Origin: CADEED01 sp035765415
GTDB taxonomy: Bacteria > Pseudomonadota > Gammaproteobacteria > Steroidobacterales > Steroidobacteraceae
Direction of reading: 5' to 3'
Length of the DNA stretch: 64,000 bases
Assembly (NCBI GenBank): GCA_035765415.1
Contig: DASTXR010000057.1
Span: forward strand, 47,677-111,676
Part shown: one piece after another, positions 17,036 through 25,996 of the stretch
How the letters are laid out: each line of letters starts with the position of its first letter
Position numbering within the stretch: position 1 is the stretch's first letter
Position numbers and translations under genes: made by a program
The notes under the pieces: model-generated
Database searches by the model: none
What the model saw: only the letters and a program-made list of their open reading frames with translations
What the model was told of the DNA's origin: nothing

Positions 17036-17560
17036 CTATTCCACATTCTCGGGCGAAGCCGGCGGCGATGTGGCTCGCTCGTAACCGCGCGGGCGTATCG
17101 CAACGGTGTTGCGAATGACCGTGCACCGCACCCCATCGTTGCGGATGTAGCCGTATTCAAAGGTCGGCGTGGCGCGACCCTTGGCTTCGAGCTGAATCCT
17201 AATGTCTTTCTCCTGCTCCGGCGTAAGCGAAAACCTCATCTCGAGGTCGGAGTTCCCGCCGTGATCGAAGGAAATCGTCATGGAGCGAGTCCACACGGAG
17301 TAACCCGGAAAAACCCTTGCGCAGGCCAGCGCGGCGATCGGATCGGCGAGCGCGGCTTGATAGCCCCCGAACATGACCCCACCGGGATTTCGTGAGCGGG
17401 CATTGAGCGGCAGCAGTATCCGGACGACGCGCCACTGGTTGGCGATCTCCAGCACCTTGATGCGCATGGGCATGAACGGCGGATACAGCTCCAGCAGGCG
17501 CGCGTCGGGAATCAGGCCGCTGCCGACGACCAGCTTCATGATTCTTTGCATCAGCGGCAT
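17036..17560 (-). CDS. DUF4442 (hotdog-fold thioesterase-like) protein
   Basis: Protein of 174 aa related to DUF4442/PaaI hotdog-fold thioesterases. The start is ATG at 17560 because GGGAGGAG lies just upstream. Recognisable are the segments LNARSRNPGGVMFGGYQAALADPIAALA, where a thioesterase has its substrate helix, and a beta-rich C-terminal half (FEYGYIRNDGVRCTVIRNTVAIR). The acyl substrate is unknown. It is divergent from the Mpo1-like gene with 55 bp between them, which must hold both promoters. Confidence 0.78.
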   Translation of the reverse strand: MPLMQRIMKLVVGSGLIPDARLLELYPPFMPMRIKVLEIANQWRVVRILLPLNARSRNPGGVMFGGYQAALADPIAALACARVFPGYSVWTRSMTISFDHGGNSDLEMRFSLTPEQEKDIRIQLEAKGRATPTFEYGYIRNDGVRCTVIRNTVAIRPRGYERATSPPASPENVE

Positions 17561-17615
17561 GCCGGCTCCTCCCGATTCTTGCGATCCAGTGTGATGCAGC
17601 GTAGCGTTCCGCGCC

Positions 17616-18083
17616 ATGCGTACCGTCGAGCAATGGTTCGGGGAATATGGTGAAAGCCACAGCAATCCCCGCAACGAATTGCTGCACATCATCTGTGTTC
17701 CGCCCATCGTGCTCACGGTCATCGGCTTCCTCTGGTCGATTCCCGTGCCCGCGGCATTCGCGCAAATCTCGCCCTGGCTCAACTGGGCCACGATCGCCAT
17801 CGCGCTCGCCGTCGTCTACTACTTCACGCTGTCGGTGACGCTGGGCATCGGCGCTGCCATCGCATTCGGCGTGCTCGCGTACATCGTGCGATGGCTCGAC
17901 ACTCTCGCCTGGCCGCTGTGGCTCACCTGCCTCGTCATCTTCGCCATCGGCTGGGTCGGCCAGTTCATCGGCCATGCCATCGAAGGCAAGCGGCCGTCGT
18001 TCTTCAAGGACCTGCAGTTCCTGCTCATCGGGCCACTGTGGCTGCTCGGTCACCTTTATCGCAGGCTCGGCATCTCGTACTGA
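17616..18083 (+). CDS. Mpo1-like (DUF962) membrane protein
   Basis: Small membrane protein of 155 aa. The N-terminal EQWFGEYGESHSNPRNELLHIICVPP carries the conserved His residues (SHxNPxN and LLHxxCVP) of the yeast Mpo1 2-hydroxy fatty acid dioxygenase family. About four hydrophobic helices follow, ending FIGHAIEGKRPSFFKDLQFLLIGP with a further HxxEGKRP signature. Likely role: alpha-oxidation of hydroxy fatty acids at the membrane. The stop codon lies inside a perfect 31-bp inverted repeat. Confidence 0.85.
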   Translation: MRTVEQWFGEYGESHSNPRNELLHIICVPPIVLTVIGFLWSIPVPAAFAQISPWLNWATIAIALAVVYYFTLSVTLGIGAAIAFGVLAYIVRWLDTLAWPLWLTCLVIFAIGWVGQFIGHAIEGKRPSFFKDLQFLLIGPLWLLGHLYRRLGISY

Positions 18084-18142
18084 GAAAAGGGGACAGATCT
18101 ATTTTCGGCAGCCGAAAATAGATCTGTCCCCTTTTCTCAGTA
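18078..18142. repeat. Perfect 31-bp inverted repeat (REP-like)
   Basis: Positions 18078-18108 and 18112-18142 are exact reverse complements around a 3-nt loop. The arms contain GAAAAGGGGACAGATC. The left arm includes the Mpo1-like stop codon (18081-18083) and the right arm ends 10 nt before the gcdH ATG, so the hairpin fills the whole gap between two co-directional genes. Confidence 0.95.
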
Positions 18143-18152
18143 TCATCGAGCG

Positions 18153-19310
18153 ATGCTGAATCCTCTCGATCTCTACGACATCCGCGGCCTGCTGACCGAA
18201 GATGAACGCATGGTGCAGGACTCGGTCGGCCGGTTCGTCGACGAAAAGGTTCTGCCCGTCATCCAGGAATGCTTCGAGAAGCACACGTTCCCGAAAGAGC
18301 TGGTTCCGGAGCTCGCCGAGCTCGGGTTATTAGGCTCGTCCATCCAGGGTTACGACTGCGCAGGCCTGAACGCCATCAGCTACGGTCTCATCTGCCAGGA
18401 GCTCGAGCGCGGCGATTCCGGAATCCGCAGTTTCGTCTCCGTGCAGAGCTCGCTGTGCATGTATCCCATCTATGCGTTCGGCAGCGAGGAGCAGAAGCAG
18501 AAGTGGCTGCCCGAAATGGCGCGCGGCCGGAAGATCGGCTGCTTCGGCCTCACCGAGCCGCATGGCGGCTCCGACCCGTCGAACATGAAGACGCACGCGA
18601 AGAAGAAAGGCGGCGACTGGGTCATCAACGGCTCGAAGATGTGGATCACCAACGGGGCCATCGCCGACCTCTGCATATGCTGGGCGATGACGGATGACGG
18701 CATCCGCGGATTCATCGTCGAGAAGGGCATGAAGGGTTTCGCGGCGCCGGAAATCGAACGCAAGTTCTCGCTGCGCGCCTCGGTGACGTCGGCGCTGTTC
18801 TTCGACAACGTCGTCGTCCCCGAAGCCAACATGCTGCCTGGCGTAAAGGGGCTCAAAGGTCCGCTGTCATGCCTCACGCAGGCGCGGTACGGCATCACCT
18901 GGGGCGTCATCGGCGCAGCCCAGGCCTGTCTCGCGCAGTTGCTCGAGTACACCAGGACGCGCGAGATGTTCGGCAGGCCACTCGCGGCCACGCAGGCCAT
19001 TCAACTGCGGCTCGCGGAAATGGCGCGCAAGATCACGACGGCCCAGCTCATGAGCCACCAGCTCGGCAGGCTCAAGGATCAGGGCGCGATGCAGCCGGCG
19101 CAGGTGTCGCTGGCCAAGTGGAACAACTGCCGCATCGCGCTCGACATCGCGCGCGATTGCCGCGACATGCTCGGTGGTTCGGGCATCAGCGCGGAGTTCG
19201 TGCCGATTCGCCACGCGCTCAATCTCGAGAGCGTGATCACGTACGAAGGCACCGAGACCATACATCAGCTCACGATCGGCCGTGAGCTCACCGGTATCAA
19301 TGCTTTTTGA
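18153..19310 (+). CDS. gcdH: Glutaryl-CoA dehydrogenase
   Basis: FAD enzyme of lysine/tryptophan catabolism that oxidises and decarboxylates glutaryl-CoA to crotonyl-CoA. 385 aa. The substrate-binding segment SVQSSLCMYPIYAFGSEEQKQKWLP, the GCFGLTEPHGGSDP flavin loop, and the catalytic base in ITYEGTETIH (Glu365) all fit glutaryl-CoA dehydrogenase more closely than short-chain acyl-CoA dehydrogenases. Its last 46 bp overlap the 3' end of the convergent beta-propeller gene. Confidence 0.9.
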   Translation: MLNPLDLYDIRGLLTEDERMVQDSVGRFVDEKVLPVIQECFEKHTFPKELVPELAELGLLGSSIQGYDCAGLNAISYGLICQELERGDSGIRSFVSVQSSLCMYPIYAFGSEEQKQKWLPEMARGRKIGCFGLTEPHGGSDPSNMKTHAKKKGGDWVINGSKMWITNGAIADLCICWAMTDDGIRGFIVEKGMKGFAAPEIERKFSLRASVTSALFFDNVVVPEANMLPGVKGLKGPLSCLTQARYGITWGVIGAAQACLAQLLEYTRTREMFGRPLAATQAIQLRLAEMARKITTAQLMSHQLGRLKDQGAMQPAQVSLAKWNNCRIALDIARDCRDMLGGSGISAEFVPIRHALNLESVITYEGTETIHQLTIGRELTGINAF

Positions 19311-22300
19311 GTGCTCCGCACACGTCGGAAACCGCCGCCGAAGCGGCGGCGTACGATGAGTAACAGGCCCAGGGCTGCGAGCAGTAGATAGTCGAGCGCA
19401 CCGCCGCCTCCGCCGGAACGCGGGGGCTTGGCAGGCGGCGGCGCGGGTGGTGGCGTCGTCGCGGGCGCCGTCACCGTCACGGAATTGGTGGCGGCATTGT
19501 TCGCAGCCTGCGGATCCGCGCCCGCCGACGCGACGGACAAGTTCGCCGTCGCCGCGCCTGCGGTCGCGGCATCCACCGTGATCACGGCGCTGGCGCTGGC
19601 ATTCACCGCAAGTGTGGCCACGTCGCACGTCACTGTCTGCGCACTGCGCGCGCAGCTGAGCCCCGTTGCCGTAAAGGAAACATACGTCACGTTTGCGGGC
19701 AGCTGCAGCGTCGCGGCCACCGACGCGGCGGCGCTCGGGCCGTCGTTGGTCACCGTCAACGTGTAGTCGTACCGCTCGCCCGTGAGCCGCGAGGTCACGC
19801 TGCTCGCGAGCGCCGCGCGCAAATCCGCGCGTCTTTCGATCGTCACGTTATTGCTGGCGGAATTGTTCGCTGTCTGCGGATCTGTGCCCGTGGAGTCGAC
19901 GGAGACATTGGCCGTCGCCGCCCCCGCGGTAGTGGCATCGACCGTGACTAACGCACTGGCGCTGGCATTCGCCGCCAGCGTGGCGGCGTTGCAGGTCAGT
20001 GTCTGCGCATTGCGCGTGCAGGTGAGACCGGTCTGCGTGGCGGAAACGTACGTGACGTTCGCGGGCAATTGCAGCGTGGCGACGACCGCTGCCGCCGCGC
20101 TGGGACCATCGTTGGTCACCGTCAGCGTGTAATCGAATCGTTCGCCGACGAACCGCGACGTCGCGCTGCCGGCGATCGCCGCGCGCACGTCCGCGCGCCT
20201 CTCGGTCGACACCGAGATCGTGTTGTTGGCAGGAATGCTGTCGGGTTCGTAGGCGCTCAACTGCGCCGTGAGCGATTCACCTGCCGTGACTGGGGTGAAC
20301 GCCACCGAAACATCGGCAGTGGCGCCCGCACGGACGATTCCGAGCGTGCACGTGAGCTGGCGCGTGGCCAGCACGCATGTATGGCCGTTGTCGGTCACCG
20401 CGTAGCCGGCCGCCGCTTCGGGAAGCGTCACGACGAGCCGGCTCGCCGTGGCCGCATAAATGTCCAGGTTTCTCGAACGCAGCAACAAGGTTCGGGGTAC
20501 GCCGATGGCGAGCGGACCGCCGGCGTTGGTCGAAAGTTCGAGGTCCGGGGCAATCTCCATCTCGTGGATGCCGCCGTTGTAGATAGCCCCGGCAAGCAGG
20601 CTCCGGCTTCCCGGCACGAGCGTGAGGTAAATCGGGTAGTTGTTGGCGCCGAAGTCCGGCATCCGCAACGTTTCCCATGTCGCGCCGCCATCCACCGTGC
20701 GCGACGATGCCGAGCCGAACGAGGTATCCAGCACGTAGACGATGTCGGTGTTGTCCGGATCGATCGAGACGCTGGACACGTTGCTGCTGAACCCGACGTT
20801 GAGTCCCACGCGAGTCCAGCTGGCGCCTGAATTCGTCGTCTTGTAAAGCCCGCCCGACGTACCGGCATACAACACCGCAGAGTTGCCAGGCTGGAACGTC
20901 AGCGTCCATGCGAACGTCTGCGTGATGCCGTTCGCGGAAGGCGACCAGCTCGCACCGCCATTGGTGCTGCGATAAACCGCCACCGATCCCGATTGTCCGA
21001 AGTCCGCGGTCGCAAACAGGTTGCTGGAATTCGCAGGATCGACCACGAGGCTCTGGATGCGTGGAAGGCCCGTTCCGCTCGGTGTCCAGTGCGCCCCGCC
21101 GTCGACGGTCTTCAATGCACCCTGGTTCGCGCTGATGGCGTAGCCGATCAGCTCGTTGGAGGGATCCCAGATGAGCGAAGCGACGTCGGCCGGAAGTGTG
21201 CCGATCGATGTCCAGGTTGCTCCGCCATTGTCCGAACGTCCGATGACTCCACTGGCGGCCATGTAGAGGACATTGCCGTCGACTGGCGACACTCCCAGGG
21301 CGCTCGAGCCGTACAGGTTCGGGAAGACGCCGACGGGCAGGGTTGGAATAGCGTTCCACATGCCCGTGGACGCATCGCGTCGATAGGCGCGATGGAGGCC
21401 AAACGTGGGCACATACAACCCGCTGGCGGCGCCGCGGCTCACCACGAATCGCCCGACACCGGCTTCGTGGATTCCGTTCACGCGCTCGGTCCAGTTGACG
21501 CCGCCGTCCGATGAGGCAATCAGTGTCGCGTTCGACGCCGCCAGCACTCGCTGCGTGTTGGAAGCGTCGACATCGAAGTCGAGCGGTGAGCTCACCGGAA
21601 GGCTGCTGCGAACCGCCCAGGTCGCGGCGTCGTTGTCGGTGCGCACGAAGTCGTAGTCGTAACTGATGCCATAGGCGCGGCCCGCGGTGACCGGGTCGTA
21701 TTTCACGGAGTAGACCTCCGCGGCGCCGCCGGTTGTCCAGCTGGTTCCCGAATTCGTCGAGAGGTAGGGCTGGCCACTGTTGTCCATGGCGAGCATCGTT
21801 CCCGGCACCAGTGGGGAAACCGCGAAACGTTGCGTCGGCGCCGGCGTCGCGATCGGGAGCCAGTTCAGACCGCTATCGGTCGTCGAATAGAGCGCGTCGT
21901 ATACCTGGGCGAATTCGACGGAGGAGCCGGCGGCACCGGTGTCGAGCTGGCTGACCCACGCGTTCGCGGGAATGCCCGAAGAGCGCGCGCTCCACGTGCG
22001 GCCGCCGTCCGCGCTTCGGTAGATAGCCCCGCTCCCGGCGATCCACGCGATGCCACCGGTGCGCGAGAATGAGACGGCGACCGGCTGGAGCGAGTTCACC
22101 GAAGTGCCCGCGATGTCGGTGACCTCTGTGAACGTGAGCCCGCGATCGTTGCTGCAATAGATCGCGGTGAAGCCCATGACGATGAGCTGCGCCGTGTTGG
22201 CGGGATTGACGGCAATGGAGGTCCCGACTCCGTTCAGGTTTCCGTAAAGATCCCTGACGTGCGTCCAGGTGACGCCGTGATCGGTGCTCCGGTGGATGCT

Positions 22301-22459
22301 TCGCATGGACACCGCGAGCGCGACGCCATTTCCCACGTAACGCACGGCACGGAACGAGCCGCCTTGAGGACCTGTGGGCGTCCACTGGTTCACGCCGGCC
22401 GCAGCCGGGAGCCCGCTCACAGCCGCAACCACGAGCCATCCCCACGCGAGTTTTCTCAT
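19265..22459 (-). CDS. Exported beta-propeller (Ycf48/BNR-like) protein with DUF11 repeats and GlyGly-CTERM-like anchor
   Basis: Secreted or surface protein of 1064 aa. The signal peptide is about residues 1-22. Residues 25-640 are BNR/Ycf48-type blades with recurrent S-x-D-x-G-x-T-W motifs (STDHGVTWTHV, SADGGRTWSARS, SRTVDGGATWE). Three DUF11-like repeats follow (about 645-985, with TLTVTNDGPSAAA twice). The tail has a Pro-rich linker, a GGGGGALDYLLLAALGLLLIV helix and Arg residues, the layout of GlyGly-CTERM sorting signals cleaved by rhombosortase. About 20 residues continue past the Arg cluster over the end of gcdH, which is unusual. Function unknown; paralogous to the next gene upstream. 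Confidence 0.85.
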   Translation of the reverse strand: MRKLAWGWLVVAAVSGLPAAAGVNQWTPTGPQGGSFRAVRYVGNGVALAVSMRSIHRSTDHGVTWTHVRDLYGNLNGVGTSIAVNPANTAQLIVMGFTAIYCSNDRGLTFTEVTDIAGTSVNSLQPVAVSFSRTGGIAWIAGSGAIYRSADGGRTWSARSSGIPANAWVSQLDTGAAGSSVEFAQVYDALYSTTDSGLNWLPIATPAPTQRFAVSPLVPGTMLAMDNSGQPYLSTNSGTSWTTGGAAEVYSVKYDPVTAGRAYGISYDYDFVRTDNDAATWAVRSSLPVSSPLDFDVDASNTQRVLAASNATLIASSDGGVNWTERVNGIHEAGVGRFVVSRGAASGLYVPTFGLHRAYRRDASTGMWNAIPTLPVGVFPNLYGSSALGVSPVDGNVLYMAASGVIGRSDNGGATWTSIGTLPADVASLIWDPSNELIGYAISANQGALKTVDGGAHWTPSGTGLPRIQSLVVDPANSSNLFATADFGQSGSVAVYRSTNGGASWSPSANGITQTFAWTLTFQPGNSAVLYAGTSGGLYKTTNSGASWTRVGLNVGFSSNVSSVSIDPDNTDIVYVLDTSFGSASSRTVDGGATWETLRMPDFGANNYPIYLTLVPGSRSLLAGAIYNGGIHEMEIAPDLELSTNAGGPLAIGVPRTLLLRSRNLDIYAATASRLVVTLPEAAAGYAVTDNGHTCVLATRQLTCTLGIVRAGATADVSVAFTPVTAGESLTAQLSAYEPDSIPANNTISVSTERRADVRAAIAGSATSRFVGERFDYTLTVTNDGPSAAAAVVATLQLPANVTYVSATQTGLTCTRNAQTLTCNAATLAANASASALVTVDATTAGAATANVSVDSTGTDPQTANNSASNNVTIERRADLRAALASSVTSRLTGERYDYTLTVTNDGPSAAASVAATLQLPANVTYVSFTATGLSCARSAQTVTCDVATLAVNASASAVITVDAATAGAATANLSVASAGADPQAANNAATNSVTVTAPATTPPPAPPPAKPPRSGGGGGALDYLLLAALGLLLIVRRRFGGGFRRVRSTQKALIPVSSRPIVS

Positions 22460-22531
22460 CTGCCAGTCCTCGTTCTTGTTGTGTATCGACCCAATACGCT
22501 CACCCCCTCCATGGGTCTGCGCAGGCTGCCA

Positions 22532-24919
22532 CTAGGTGAGCCTGCGACTTCTGAAGGCCGCGCCAAGGTGCAGCGCGCCCTGAAACACGGCGAGAAACGC
22601 CAGCAGTAGATAGTCGAGGCGGCCGCCCCCGCCACCTCCGCCACCACCGCCACCGGAGGGCGGGGCCGACGAATTCTGCACGGTCAACGTGCGAGCCGTG
22701 CTGCTGGCCGGCGACAAGGTCTCGTATGCGGAAAGCGAGAAATCCGTATTGCCGGCAGTGGTTGGCGTGAACCCGAAGGTGGCGCTCACCTCCGCGGCCG
22801 GCGCGAGAGTCCCGATATTGCAACTCAGCTCACGCACGTTCACGGAGCAGCCGCCCGCGGTGCCAATGCCGTAGTTGCCCGCTGCCGCGGGCAGCGTGGC
22901 GGTCACTCGCACGCGCGTCGCGGCCAGGATGCCGTCATTGCGGACCGTCAGCGTGAACGAACCGGCCGTGCCGGCCGTGAGCGTGACGGGAGTGAGCGTC
23001 AGCCGCAGTTGTGGCGCCACGTCCATTTCGAACACACCGCCGTAGTCCCTGAGCGCGACGAGTTTTGCGTTGTGGCCCGGAACGAGCGCGATGCGTTGAA
23101 ACGCAAACGTCCCGCTTGGCGCGGCCAGCGGAAGAAGGTCGCTCCAGGTTTCGCCGGCATTCACCGACCGGACGACGCCCCCAAAGGAAGCGGCGTAGAC
23201 GACCGACGGCGACTGCGGGTCGACTACGACGTCGTAAAAGCCTGCGAGCGGAAACCCGGCCACGGGGTTGAGGCGGGTCCACGAAACCGCCGAGTCCGTC
23301 GACTTGTACAGGCCCTGCTGCATGGCCAGGTAGATAGTCGACGACCTGCCCGGCTCGAGCGCGATCGCCACCGGCCCGACAAAGTTCGACCTGGCCCCGG
23401 TCCAACCGGTCGGCGCCCAGTTCGCGCCGCCGTCGACGCTTTTGTACACGGGCGCAGTCGCGCCGAAATTCGTGTTCACCGCCGCGTAGACGGTCGCGTT
23501 GTTCGACGGGTCGACGAGAATCTGTGAGACGCCGGCCGGCAAGCTGCCCGGCATGCGCGTCCACGCGAAGCCGCCGTCGATCGTCTTGAAGCACGAGGTT
23601 CCGCCATTGATGTAAGCCACCTGCGGATTCACGGGGTCAAGAGCCAGCACGTTCGCGGGCTCGGTGGTGGACAGCCGCGTCCAGGTGACTCCGCCGTCGA
23701 TCGACCGGCCGTAGGTGCCGTCACGCAGCATGTAGAGCGTTCTTCCATCCTGCGGCGCGACCGCTATGCGGTACTCCCGGCCCCATCGCTGGTATGCGGG
23801 ATATCCCAGCAACGGCGTCGACGCCCGTGCGACGCCCGTGAACGTGCCGTTCGCCGATTCGCGCCGGTAGATAGACGAGAGATCGGCTGTCGCGACGTAC
23901 ACGGCGTTCGACGCGTCGCGCGCCACCGCCAGGTCGAATGCCCAGGCGTCGAGCAGCCCCTGGTTGCGCTCTTCCCAGGTGAGCCCGCCATCATTCGAGC
24001 CGACGATGCCCGCCCACGTCGCGCCGAGCACGCGATCCGGGTTTGCCGGGTCGATGCTGAGCCAGGAGGTTTCGCCGTTCGGCAGGCGACCGCGCGAGGT
24101 CCAGGTGAGTCCGTCGTCGGTCGAGGTGTGCACGCTGGCGTTGTAGTCGACCGCGAGTGCACGCGCGCCCGGTCCCGTGGCCAGCCTGAACACGCTTTGC
24201 GGACCGTTGGTGCTCGGCGTCCAAGTGGTCCCGAAATCGGTCGAATAGACGATGTTGAAGGGGCCGGTATTGATGGCGAGGACGGTTCCGGAAGTGGTCC
24301 GTGAGGGTGCGACCGCGTAGTTGCTCGCCGCGCCCACCAGCGCGGTCCAGCTATCGCCCGCATCGCGTGAACGCAGGATCCCCATCCCTGCGCCCGCGTA
24401 CACCGTATTGCGGTCGGTGATGTCCGGCTCGAGCCAATAGTAGGTGTCGGCCGGGACCGCGGCGTTGAGTGCCGTCCACGTGAGCCCCGCGTCGGCGCTG
24501 CGCCTGACGACACCGGAAGAGTCGATCACCCAAGCGTAGGCGCCGTCATGACTGAAGCCAGCGCTCATGGGCGGGAACTGAGGGACGTTTGCGAACGGCA
24601 CGGCCACGAAAGCCTCGCCGCCACTGACACTGCGAAGCACCAGGCTCGAAGTGGCCAGCACCTGGTCCGGATTCACGCGGTTGACTGCGATGGTCGAGAA
24701 CACATTCGCGCCGGTCGCCCGTACCAGCGTCCAGGTCGCACCGTGGTTCGTCGTCCGGTAGATGCCGCCGTTCGTGACGGCGAGCGCAACTCCATTGCGG
24801 ACATATTCCACCCGGTAAACCGATCCGCCGGCAATGCCGGCAGAGGTCCATTCCCCGACGCCCGATTGGGCACAGGTGCACCAGGCAGCCAGCGCTCCCA
24901 GCGTGAATATCCGTCTCAT
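22532..24919 (-). CDS. Exported beta-propeller (Ycf48/BNR-like) protein with GlyGly-CTERM-like anchor
   Basis: Paralog of the protein at 19265-22459, 795 aa. Signal peptide about 1-19. Residues 20-640 are BNR/Ycf48-like blades (TTNHGATWTLV, SADAGLTWTAL, SNDGGLTWEE, SIDGGVTWTRL). A single DUF11-like region (about 650-750) precedes a run of eleven Gly residues and the hydrophobic LDYLLLAFLAVFQ, then Arg. Both proteins start with the same layout (ATG, signal, W-T-x-x-G-x-x-G-G-S). The two genes are 72 bp apart and probably co-transcribed, and arose by tandem duplication with gain or loss of DUF11 units. Confidence 0.84.
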   Translation of the reverse strand: MRRIFTLGALAAWCTCAQSGVGEWTSAGIAGGSVYRVEYVRNGVALAVTNGGIYRTTNHGATWTLVRATGANVFSTIAVNRVNPDQVLATSSLVLRSVSGGEAFVAVPFANVPQFPPMSAGFSHDGAYAWVIDSSGVVRRSADAGLTWTALNAAVPADTYYWLEPDITDRNTVYAGAGMGILRSRDAGDSWTALVGAASNYAVAPSRTTSGTVLAINTGPFNIVYSTDFGTTWTPSTNGPQSVFRLATGPGARALAVDYNASVHTSTDDGLTWTSRGRLPNGETSWLSIDPANPDRVLGATWAGIVGSNDGGLTWEERNQGLLDAWAFDLAVARDASNAVYVATADLSSIYRRESANGTFTGVARASTPLLGYPAYQRWGREYRIAVAPQDGRTLYMLRDGTYGRSIDGGVTWTRLSTTEPANVLALDPVNPQVAYINGGTSCFKTIDGGFAWTRMPGSLPAGVSQILVDPSNNATVYAAVNTNFGATAPVYKSVDGGANWAPTGWTGARSNFVGPVAIALEPGRSSTIYLAMQQGLYKSTDSAVSWTRLNPVAGFPLAGFYDVVVDPQSPSVVYAASFGGVVRSVNAGETWSDLLPLAAPSGTFAFQRIALVPGHNAKLVALRDYGGVFEMDVAPQLRLTLTPVTLTAGTAGSFTLTVRNDGILAATRVRVTATLPAAAGNYGIGTAGGCSVNVRELSCNIGTLAPAAEVSATFGFTPTTAGNTDFSLSAYETLSPASSTARTLTVQNSSAPPSGGGGGGGGGGGRLDYLLLAFLAVFQGALHLGAAFRSRRLT

Positions 24920-25010
24920 ATGCGCGCCATCCTTCGATTCGGCGATGCGAAGTAGTTTGAGTAGTCTGCCACGGGGCCCCGATCGGTGACATCGCGCGGC
25001 GGCGGCGCGG

Positions 25011-25649
25011 TCAACCGTTGGGAACGACGAACGGCACGCGCGTTTCCTGAAAAGCCGGCAGGGCCTCGCAGCGCGAAGCGAACGTCGCCAGCGACTGGAA
25101 CATCACGGAGTCGGCGGCCACGCGCAGAGCGTCATCGAGGAACGTGAACGCGCACACCGCGGTTATGTCTGCCTGCGTCATGCGCCTGCCGACCAGCCAC
25201 TGCGATGCACCGCGCTCGCCGAGGCAGCGATCGATGGCCGCGAGCGAGCCGTTCATCTGCGTGCGGCAGCGGTCCAGCCAGGGCTGATGGCGCTTGTCTT
25301 CGGGGCGGAAGACGCGCTCGTAGACCTGGGCCAGGCCTTTTTCCGCCGCGCCGGTGGCCATGGCCATGATGTTCAGCGCCTGGCGACGTTCGGCGCCGGC
25401 GCGCGGCAACAAGGCCCGGTCGGCGCCGGCAAGTTCATCGAGATAGTCGAGGATGGCGCCCGACTCCATCAGCGATTCCCCCTGGGCGGTCACCAGCGTG
25501 GGCACACGGCCGAGCGGGTTGTAGTTGCGAATGCGGTCGAAGTCCTTGCCCACCGACCAGTTGCCGTGCTCGAACGGCACGCCTAACAACTTCATGGAAA
25601 TGGCCACGCGGCGCACGAAAGGAGAATCGAACATGCCGATGAGAAGCAT
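25011..25649 (-). CDS. Glutathione S-transferase family protein
   Basis: Cytosolic GST-like protein, 212 aa. The thioredoxin-fold N-terminal domain (MLLIGMFDSPFVRRVAISMKLLGV...) has Ser in SPFVRR where catalytic Ser/Cys lies, and the glutathione-binding signature VPTLVTAQGESLMESGAILDYLDE. The helical C-terminal domain has the N-capping box MTQADITAVCAFTFLDD. The ATG at 25649 overlaps the stop of the small membrane-protein gene (ATGA), so the two are translationally coupled. Substrate unknown. Confidence 0.9.
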   Translation of the reverse strand: MLLIGMFDSPFVRRVAISMKLLGVPFEHGNWSVGKDFDRIRNYNPLGRVPTLVTAQGESLMESGAILDYLDELAGADRALLPRAGAERRQALNIMAMATGAAEKGLAQVYERVFRPEDKRHQPWLDRCRTQMNGSLAAIDRCLGERGASQWLVGRRMTQADITAVCAFTFLDDALRVAADSVMFQSLATFASRCEALPAFQETRVPFVVPNG

Positions 25650-25933
25650 CAGGAACCCCGGTAGAAGAGCCAGTAGATGACGCCGGCGGTGATCGCGAGA
25701 TCCACGACCACGAACCAGAAGAAGAACCGGCGGCGCGCGCCGCGCCGCTGCGTTTCGATCTGAACGCGCAACAGCGGCTCCTGCGCGAGGTGCGAATCGA
25801 CGCGGCGCCTCGCGTCGCTGCGGCCAACACCTTCCGTGCGGCGCACGGACTCCACGGCCTCGACGAACCTGCCTTCGCTGAGCAGCATGGCGGCTTCGGC
25901 CGGCAGCGGCTTGAACCTCGGTTCCGCCCTCAT
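25649..25933 (-). CDS. Small single-span membrane protein
   Basis: Unrecognised 94-aa protein. The N-terminal 60 residues are hydrophilic and helical (AAMLLSEGRFVEAVESVRRTEG); a basic stretch (ETQRRGARRR) precedes one strong transmembrane helix (FFFWFVVVDLAITAGVIYWLFY). A four-base overlap with the downstream GST gene and codon use like the neighbours argue that it is real. Likely inner membrane, N-terminus in the cytoplasm by the positive-inside rule. Confidence 0.65.
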   Translation of the reverse strand: MRAEPRFKPLPAEAAMLLSEGRFVEAVESVRRTEGVGRSDARRRVDSHLAQEPLLRVQIETQRRGARRRFFFWFVVVDLAITAGVIYWLFYRGS

Positions 25934-25996
25934 CGCGCACCTGTGGCGAAACCCTGCGAGGCGCCGGCGCGCGTTTGGTCATACAAGAGGTGGAAC

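Noticed and set aside
16266..17126. Longer version of the OmpA-like protein starting at 17126
   Set aside because: The ATG at 16943 has AGGAGA and directly begins a lipoprotein signal; the upstream extension looks non-coding.
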